A DNA stretch of 64,000 bases from Branchinecta lynchi (taxonomy: Eukaryota; Arthropoda; Branchiopoda; Anostraca; Branchinectidae), in assembly GCA_023053575.1 (NCBI GenBank), contig JAKZAP010000016.1, forward strand, positions 10,682,030 through 10,746,029, written 5' to 3'. Each line of letters starts with the position of its first letter. Position 1 is the first letter of the stretch. Below the pieces are notes generated by a model. That model did no database searches. It saw only the letters and a program-made list of their open reading frames with translations, and had not been told where the DNA came from. Of the stretch, positions 57,320 to 64,000 are shown piece after piece. The position numbers were made by a program, and so were the translations under genes.

Positions 57320-58327
57320 ACAAGACCAAAGGTCTCGATGGGATCCCAAAAATCTGATATTTTGATTCAGACAATCGGGTCCTGTCTTCGACAGATAAAG
57401 TCTTTGCCAGGCTAATCATCAGAGAAAACCAAGTTCAGATATACCCCTATAGGCCATATCTATTTTGACGATATTGACCGAGACTTCCTGCTTCACTTCT
57501 GCCAAGTTTCCTGTTTCGCCCGAAAGTCAGCAAATAAAAAAAATCAGAAACAAATTCAGCGTACCTCCTTATCCCTATAAAGAGCATCTAATCAACTTTG
57601 AAGAAAAGTTTGACTTAAAAAAAAACTCCGGTTACAACCGGATTCCGGACTAATTATATGTCCGGGTAAAAAATGTTTCTTACCCCTCAATCTGTCATCG
57701 AACCGAACTTTTGCTTTTAACAAATTTTCCCGTTTTGGCAAGATTCCAGGCGAGCTAGTTGTCCGGCGAAAAAAATGGTTTTCACCATCGTGTTCAGCAT
57801 GTCTTTTTACCCTTCAATTGAAATTTAATCAACTTCAAATGAAACTTTTACTTTTAACCAACTTTCCGATTTTCACCGGATTCCGGAGGAACTAGTTGTT
57901 CGGCTAGAAAATGGTTTTCACAATTATCAGAATGTCTTCTTACCTCTAAATCGACCATTTAATCAACTTCAAATAAATCTTTTACTTTTAACCATTTTTC
58001 TGGTTTTTGCTGAATTCCGGACGAACTACTTGTCCGGCACGGTTTTCACTATCGTTCTCAGCATGCCTTCTTACCCCATAATCAACTATCACATTAGCTG
58101 TTTAAAAATATTTTGTTTGTCCCTTAATTTGAACTCCCTCCCCCACCCCTAAATGTAGAGCTGCATGGCCCATCTACAAACTTGACCTTACCCTTGACCC
58201 AATGAATCGTCACACCAAGTTTCATCAAAATATCTCATTCCCTTCGATAGTTACCGTGCTCACAGACAGACGGGCATTTTTGCGATGTCATAGGTATCCC
58301 TCCACTTACGTTTTGGGATCCCAAAAA
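57320..58327 (+). mobile_element. Family A repeat (A15)
   Basis: It runs from ACAAGACCAAAGGTCTCGAT to TTTTGGGATCCCAAAAA. The GACGGAC run is shortened to CAGACAGACGGG. Confidence 0.87.
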
Positions 58328-58478
58328 GACAACAGTCCAGAGTCCGAGTAAGCATCTCAGACCAGAAAATTTTTTAAATCCCACCGACGTCTTCAGTGTG
58401 TTCAATAAAGTCAGTGTTTTCAGTGAAGTAATGGTAAAGATGATGAAAGATGAATGAAATCCGAATCCAGCGTGACAA

Positions 58479-58772
58479 CCCGATGCAAAATTTGTAGCCT
58501 GCGTAGTAGTATGGTAGTAGTACGCAAACGTTGCATGTAATACTAGCAAAGAATACTATCATCTAATGTGGCTCAGACTGGTCCAATCTTATGTTGTAGT
58601 ATCTAGTAGCATCCTGACTTGCCATAGTAGCATCCAGTCTTGCTAATAGTAGCATATAGTAGTATGCAGTAACACGGTAGCCTTGAAGTAGAAGCATGTA
58701 GTAGCATCGTTAGCACTGCATGCAACTTTTTCGTACTACTTCATCGTACTATTTTGCGATAAATTTATCGGG
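58479..58772 (-). mobile_element. Repeat E, copy 3, inverted
   Basis: It lies between CCCGATGCAAAATTTGTAGC and AATTTATCGGG. The flanking dinucleotide is AA on both sides. Confidence 0.8.
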
Positions 58773-58824
58773 AAGCCAAAGATTCGAATCCGGATTCACC
58801 CATCTCTGGTAGTCATATGCTTTA

Positions 58825-58987
58825 TAGTGCGAACACACGATGAGGATTTCCCGGCCGGATTTCCTGCACTTTCATCATCGAGTTGAACAAATTTCAACTT
58901 TTCTATATGGAAGTGATGATGCTGCAGAAAATCCGGGCAGGAATTCCAGCTCTGGAGCTCTTTATTCCTGATCGTGTGTTCGCACTA
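58825..58987. mobile_element. Short foldback MITE with TTA duplication (O)
   Basis: The TIR TAGTGCGAACACACGAT is exact at both ends. TTA flanks at 58822-58824 and 58988-58990. Inner arms also pair (GGATTTCC.GGCCGGATTT against AAAATCCGGGCAGGAATTCC). Harbinger-like by the 3-bp duplication. Confidence 0.75.
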
Positions 58988-59136
58988 TTAGAGAGCATGT
59001 ATCTGCTAATAATTGATAAATTTCAGAAGTTCCTGCACTCATTTAACATAAGATATAATCTACAAAGACTATGAAAGATAGTTCCCTGGCCCTGTCGCCA
59101 AAATATTTCTGTTTAGTAACAGAAGCTTACAAAAAG

Positions 59137-60947
59137 AAGAGCTGTAAGCTCATATGGCACTTGCAAGGCTTGGTTAAAGGCCGAACGTAGGAATTTGCCA
59201 ATTCGTAGGTTTGTTGTGTTTTTGTAAGCAAAACCTTTCTGATAAGAATGGCAATGGACCCTTGGAAATCATGACAATGTAGATATCCTTTTGGGAAAAA
59301 AAGTTTTCTTGCACTTAACTGTGATGAAGCGCACTCAAGGGCACAAGAAATTCACCTGCAGTCAAAACGCTTGAGTCAAAAACACTGTTGGACCTTTAGG
59401 TGTGATCCTTGGACCTTTAGGATCATCTTAGCACATGTATAAGTATCTTAAGTCGGCATCACCTGAATTCCGGAACCCCCACTCCAGCTCCTCCCACAGT
59501 GCTCGGATCCGGTCCGGTCTTGTCAACTATTTTTTTAGGGCTTGTGCTTGTTCTTCCCACCAAGTTTCATCCCGATCCGTCCACTCTAAACAAGTCACAC
59601 GATTTCCGGTTCCCCGCTCCGACTCCCCCCAAAATCACCGGATCCATTCCGGACTTGAAGTGCGAAATCTCAGACACGAGATCTTTCCAAATATCAAGTT
59701 TCATTAACATCCCACACCTGTTCAAAAGTTATAAATACGTCATAATATTCCGGACTCCCCCTTCCTCCACTCCCCCACAGTGGTCAAATTGGGGAAGTGA
59801 CTATTTCCAAGTTATTTTGGTTGGGTCCCTGATATGCCTGCCAACTTTCATTTTCCTAGCACATGTGTAAGCATCTGAACTCGGGATCACCGGAATTAAG
59901 GAACACTCCCTCCATCTCCCCCCACAGTGCTCGGATCCGGTCCGGTCTTGTCAACTCCGCATCTAGGGCTTTTGCTTGTTCTTCCCACCAAGTTTCATCT
60001 CGATCTGTCCTCTCTGAACATGTCGCCCAATTTCCGGTTCCCCCCTCCAACTCCCCCCAAAGTGGACGGATCCACCAAGTGTGACATCTGAGACAGGAGG
60101 TCTTTCGAAATATCAAGTTTCATTAAGATCCGGTCACCCGTTCAAAAGTTATAAATACCTCAAGATTCCGGATTCCCCCTCCCTCCACTCCCCCCACAGT
60201 GCCCGAATCGGCTCGCTTATGTCAATGATGTATCTAGTGTTTGCTAGGTGTCTTCCCACCAAGTTTCATCTCGATCCCTCCACTCATAGCGTTTTCCAAG
60301 ATTTCCGGTTGCCCCCTGCAGCTCCCCTAAAAAGTCACCGGATCCGGTCCAGATTTTAAGTGGGTCGTCTGAGGTATGAGGTTTTTCCAAATATCAATTT
60401 CCATCGATATCCGATCACCCGTTCAAAAGTTATAAATACCTCAAGATTCCGGATTCCCCTTCCCTCCACTCCCCCCACAGTACCCGAATCGGCTCGGTTA
60501 TGTCAATGATGTATCTAGTGTTTGCTAGGTGTCTTCCCACCAAGTTTCATCTCGATCCCTCGACTCATAGCGTTTCCCAAGATTTCCGGCTGCCCCCTCC
60601 AGCTCCCCCCAAACCGGATCCGGTCCGGATTTTAAGTAGGTCGTCTGAGGCATGAGGTCGTTCCAAATATCAAGTTTCATCGAGATCCGATGACCCGTTC
60701 AAAAGTTAAAAATATCTCAAGATTCCGGATTCCCCCTTCCTCCACTCCCCCCACGGTGCTCGGATCGGGGAAGTGACTGTTTCCAACTTAATCATTTGGG
60801 GGCCCTGATATGCTTGCCAAGTTTTATCGTCCTAGCTTATGTGGAAGTGCCCGAACTAGCAAAACCTGGACAGACCGACAGACCGACGGACGGATAGAAA
60901 TTGCGATCGCTATATGGCACTTGGCCGAAGGGCAAGTGCCATAAAAA
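59137..60947 (+). mobile_element. Family B repeat, full length (B7)
   Basis: This is the best B copy. The 5' end is AAGAGCTGTAAGCTCATATG GCACTTGCAAGG. The 3' end is GATCGCTATATGGCACTTGG then CCGAAGGGCAAGTGCCATAAAAA. The interior is a higher-order repeat of blocks with CCACCAAGTTTCATC, ATTTCCGGTT, CACCGGATCCGGTCC and GATCACCCGTTCAAAAGTTA. AAAAA precedes the element and follows its hairpin, so a short target duplication is possible. Confidence 0.9.
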
Positions 60948-61269
60948 TGATTCACTTTCAGAGAAAAAGTGTCAGGATGTCAGACAGAGACAAAAAGTGT
61001 CGAAAAGCACCAAAAGTGTCACACTTGGCAACACTGCAGGCAACGTACATCTAGTTTAATTTCAATTTTTCACTGCAGAATGTCTCCCGAAGTACGTGAG
61101 TCATGATTTTCGGTCCCTCTTATCCCAGCAGATGTAATATGGCATATCTTCTTCCCTGCAAGGTCTATCTTGTTTATGAATAGCGTGACAGGGGAGCAAA
61201 ACAAGTAGATCTATTACTCCGAAGCACCAAAGACTCTACAAGTAGACTAAGGAGATAAAATATTCGGAA
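60948..61269. other. No recognised feature
   Basis: AAAGTGTC motif occurs three or four times at 60965-61020. No gene recognised. Confidence 0.35.
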
Positions 61270-61400
61270 GCATACTATACTATAATAATAACAATAATAA
61301 TTTATTTCTTACCCACAAATTCCAGAGGAAAAACAAGTGGAGTACAATAAAGAAAAGAAAGGAAGTACTAAAATAACTATACAAAAAACACTAGCAAATA
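61270..61400 (-). mobile_element. LINE 3' tail, inverted, with (AATAAT)n
   Basis: TAATTTATTTCTTACCCACA then GTGGAGTACAATAAAGAAAAG belongs to the same tail type as 43714-43860. Confidence 0.5.
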
Positions 61401-62066
61401 AACAGGAGGGTAAGGGGGTGGTGTGGTGAAAAGCGAGAGGAGCAGAGTAGTATGTATAAATTATATATTATAATTTATAGAGGCGAAAGCCTGATTATTG
61501 CAATTATACTATCATATGTTATTATTCCTATTATAGAATGCTTATCAGCATATCCTGTTTCAGCCTGCCAGACTGATAATAAATAAGACTGAAAGCTAAT
61601 AGGCTACTAGACTTGCCCCTTCTACTGGGTCTGGATGTACGAACCAGTGTTGCCACATTTTTCTGTCAGAACTTGTATGTGGCTTTGGCCGCCGAAACCT
61701 GTGACATTCTGGCGCCTACGAAACTGGGTCCATTTAACAACTATTGAAGAACCCCTAGCATTATTTACTCTTCGACTCTTCGATTCAACAACTTTACTAA
61801 AAAAAATTCATTCCGGCTTGACGACCGGTTACAAACAAAGCACATACGTGCTTGTAAAACGCAACCAGTACACATTTACTACCATATTCTAATCAAACCT
61901 TCACTAGAATAAACTAAAAATTAATTAATTAGTTTGTCAATTTGTCCTCTCTCGTCTTCCAAACCCTCCACTCACCAACTACCGTCAAGGAGATCTTTCT
62001 TTAACCGATTTTTAAATTGCGGTACACTTTCTGCTTCTCGAATTGAGTCTGGAAAGGCATCATGGC
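61401..62066. other. No recognised feature
   Basis: An 85-codon frame at 61635-61892 has no recognisable domain. Confidence 0.35.
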
Positions 62067-62345
62067 GCGAAACCATTCTTAAAGTATTTTAGAATATTTG
62101 AGTACTTTAAAACTGGGCTGTGCTGTCAACAAATAACTCACAGTTTTGGTTGTTTTAAGCCTTTTCCGAGACCCGTTGACTTGTAGCGAAAACAGAGAAA
62201 CAATTTACATAACCGATTTTTCTGATGGAAAAACTTCTCGCAGACAACCGTCGACAGCGTGATGCACATCGAAGGTAGCAAAACACGGCAAGTGAGAAAA
62301 TCAGCGGGTGTTCTTAAAAGGGGTTATATGTTAGAGGGGTAATTC
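62067..62345. repeat. Dispersed repeat F, copy 2, first part
   Basis: It matches 16330-16580 up to TTAGAGGGGT. The rest of F resumes at 63364. Confidence 0.7.
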
Positions 62346-62427
62346 TGTCTGTGATTAGAGTGCTACGAAATATGTATAATAAGCTGAGTGCAAGAGTAAA
62401 GGTACAGTGTCAGGGACTAGAAAATCT

Positions 62428-62732
62428 CCCGATGAAAAATTTATCTCAAAATAGTACTATGAAGTAGTACAAAAAAGTAGCATGCAGTACTAACTGATGC
62501 TACTTCATGCTTTTGCTTCGAGGGTACCGTGTTACTGCATACTGCTATATGCTACTATTAGCAAGAATGGATGCTACTATGGCAAGACAGGATGCTACTA
62601 GATACTACTACTTAAGATTGGACCAGTCTGAGGCACATTAAATAATGGTATTCTTTGCTATTACATAGTATTACATGCAACTTTTTCGTACTACTACCAT
62701 ACTACTACGCAGCCTACAAATTCTTCATCGGG
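62428..62732 (+). mobile_element. Repeat E, copy 2 (MITE)
   Basis: The TIRs are CCCGATGAAAAA and TTCTTCATCGGG. The flanking dinucleotide is CT on both sides. It is nested in repeat F. Confidence 0.8.
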
Positions 62733-62740
62733 CTCAGCAA

Positions 62741-63355
62741 CCCCCCCCCCCCCCCCCATCCTATTAAGAAAGGTATCCGACAGGAAGCAGTGGCTTCCCC
62801 ACCACTTTTCGATAATAGTGTATTAATACCTCAAGAGAAAGCGTTCACAACTTGTATATTAGATGGAATAGATGTATCGATGGCTAATTACGCTGACTTC
62901 ATTTTGAATATAAGCCGTATAGTAAAAGGAATCGAATCAAATTTCCGCATTCTTGATGCTGAGTATGGAAGAGTAGGTTTATCGTTCAACAAAAGTAAAA
63001 CTGAAATAATGATTTTTAATCCTCGTCCCAAAGAGCCTATCGAAATTTATATTGGTGGTAAGTTGCTAAAGCCCAAGGATTCTCTGACGTATCTGGGGTT
63101 GCCTATTGGACCCAGTGTTCGTGCTAGTCGTCTGTTATTAAAAAGTTTTTTTTACTGAAAAAACTCGAAAAGCTTATGGCCTTCTTATTGCATTAAATTA
63201 TAAGTTTTGTAGAAGCATTTTAGGTTAAGAATCCTGAAATAGTTGATAATGTGTTGTTGATTTCGTAGTGTTTTGTATTCTGTAGCTTTTCTTTATTTTC
63301 CCTACTCCATTTTTTGTGTACATATACATTTTGATGGGTAATAAAATTACTAATT
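62741..63355 (+). pseudogene. Non-LTR reverse transcriptase fragment
   Basis: After a C-run, one frame carries RT motifs: KKGIRQEAVASPPLF (motif 4 region, normally GxRQG..SP.LF), NYADFILNI (catalytic box, with Phe where the second Asp should be), GRVGLSFNKSKTEIMIF and DSLTYLGLPIG. A frameshift in the T-run at 63146-63153 continues as TEKTRKAYGLLIALNYKF before a stop. The 3' end is TTTATTTTCCCTACTCCATT, then GATGGGTAATAAAATTACT and TTAA repeats, a LINE-type tail. The N-terminal half of the RT and the rest of the ORF are missing. It is inactive and nested in repeat F. Confidence 0.8.
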
Positions 63356-63363
63356 AATTAATA

Positions 63364-63430
63364 CATTGAGTGGTTATGGAAGTAGGTGGCGTAAGTATTA
63401 TAGATAAGACAGGTCCTTTAACGAAAAATA
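63364..63430. repeat. Dispersed repeat F, copy 2, second part
   Basis: TGAGTGGTTATGGAAGTAGG and AAGACAGGTCCTTTAA match 16624-16678. Confidence 0.65.
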
Positions 63431-63959
63431 TAGCGGAGTTGTAGGTCTCAACTTTGCTGATTATTTTTTGTATTTACTAGGAAGGAACCGGTTGGGAAAT
63501 CCTAGCTCGCTTTGTCGAAGAAGCGAAAATATGTGAGAAATCGCAGAATTCTGCGACAACTTATAACACTTCTAGGAACTAACCATTTACTCACACACTG
63601 TACCATCAGCTCTTTTATCCTTTAACTCCTTATATCCAATTGCTACCATGAATTGGGTGCGGTCTAGGTTTCTAGTTTCTACCGGTTTTACGGTTACCGG
63701 TACCGGTAACCGGTGTTAAGTTCTATGGAAGGTATTAGAATTATACATATATTAGCCTATAGTGTTGCATCTTTAATCTATGGTAGCATTATCACGTTTC
63801 CGGCTTTTATAGAAGTTCGGCTGAAATATTCATCCAATCCAAAAACTAATACTTCCCCTTCCATTTACTCCTACACCGACCCTCCCATCAATTTGATCGA
63901 AGACATTTCTACTTCCATATTTTCAAAGCTCGTTCCTTACTCCTAATTGAGATGTTGAC
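63431..63959. other. No gene; ACCGGT-rich palindrome
   Basis: A 22-bp perfect palindrome lies at 63691-63712 (GGTTACCGGTACCGGTAACC core), with another ACCGGTTTT at 63680. A 77-codon frame at 63713-63946 has no known domain. Confidence 0.45.
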
Positions 63960-64000
63960 TTACAAAGCCCGTCTCCGAACTTAGTCTCGCTCTTGCCACG
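63960..64000 (+). mobile_element. Possible family A fragment at window end
   Basis: TTACAAAGCCCGTCTCCGAA CTTAG resembles the A block CTACAAAGCCCATCTACGAACTTG. The window ends before it can be confirmed. Confidence 0.4.

Noticed and set aside
58779..58800. GATTCGAATCCGG as a tRNA T-arm
   Set aside because: No box A or tRNA fold upstream; the upstream sequence is the end of repeat E.

Overview
The window is eukaryotic and most likely from an arthropod. It contains no bacterial-style gene layout. The only clear host coding sequence is one exon with good splice sites on the minus strand (14808-15016). It encodes the second half of an immunoglobulin V-set domain that resembles the Sidestep (Side) family of arthropod neuronal cell-surface proteins. 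The other exons of this gene were not found here, so most of the window is probably intron or intergenic DNA filled with transposons. The arthropod call rests mainly on this exon; the lineage within arthropods is not determined.

Two related repeat families dominate. Family A (about 15 copies, roughly a fifth of the window) starts with ACAAGACCAAAGG, carries a variable number of ~136-bp internal monomers and ends in the palindrome TTTTTGGGATCCCAAAAA. Family B (8 or 9 copies, about an eighth) starts with AAGAGCTGTAAGCTC and ends in a hairpin built from GGCACTTG/CAAGTGCC followed by A residues. Both share one 3' module: CCAAGTTTCATC, then runs of GACGGAC/GACCGAC, then TTGCGAT and GGTAT, then the terminal palindrome and A-run. 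No protein is evident in either. Three times the 3' end of an A abuts a B.

Layout. 1-10.1 kb: a mosaic of A, B and a third unit (S) that holds a 16-bp ACTGACGT minisatellite, with two pairs of 1.2-kb duplications. 10.1-16.7 kb: tandem duplications, two convergent A copies, the Side-like exon and a MITE just upstream of its acceptor. 16.8-23.3 kb: A copies, a hAT-type MITE, LINE tails and a foldback hAT element. 23.3-28.6 kb: sparse DNA and a decayed Penelope-like element with inverted repeats and a 14-bp target duplication. 28.6-38.9 kb: duplicated A/B units, LINE fragments, foldbacks, a Harbinger-like MITE and a 113-bp tandem repeat. 39-49.5 kb: LINE 3' ends, a large foldback hAT element and a B copy nested in a LINE. 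49.5-64 kb: LINE tails, MITEs with clear target duplications, more A and B copies and a LINE reverse transcriptase fragment nested in another repeat.

The recognisable coding parts of the mobile elements are the Penelope-like RT plus GIY-YIG protein (one frameshift, one stop), a non-LTR RT fragment with a damaged YADD box, and C-terminal pieces of other non-LTR ORFs. All look inactive. The non-autonomous elements would depend on enzymes encoded elsewhere.
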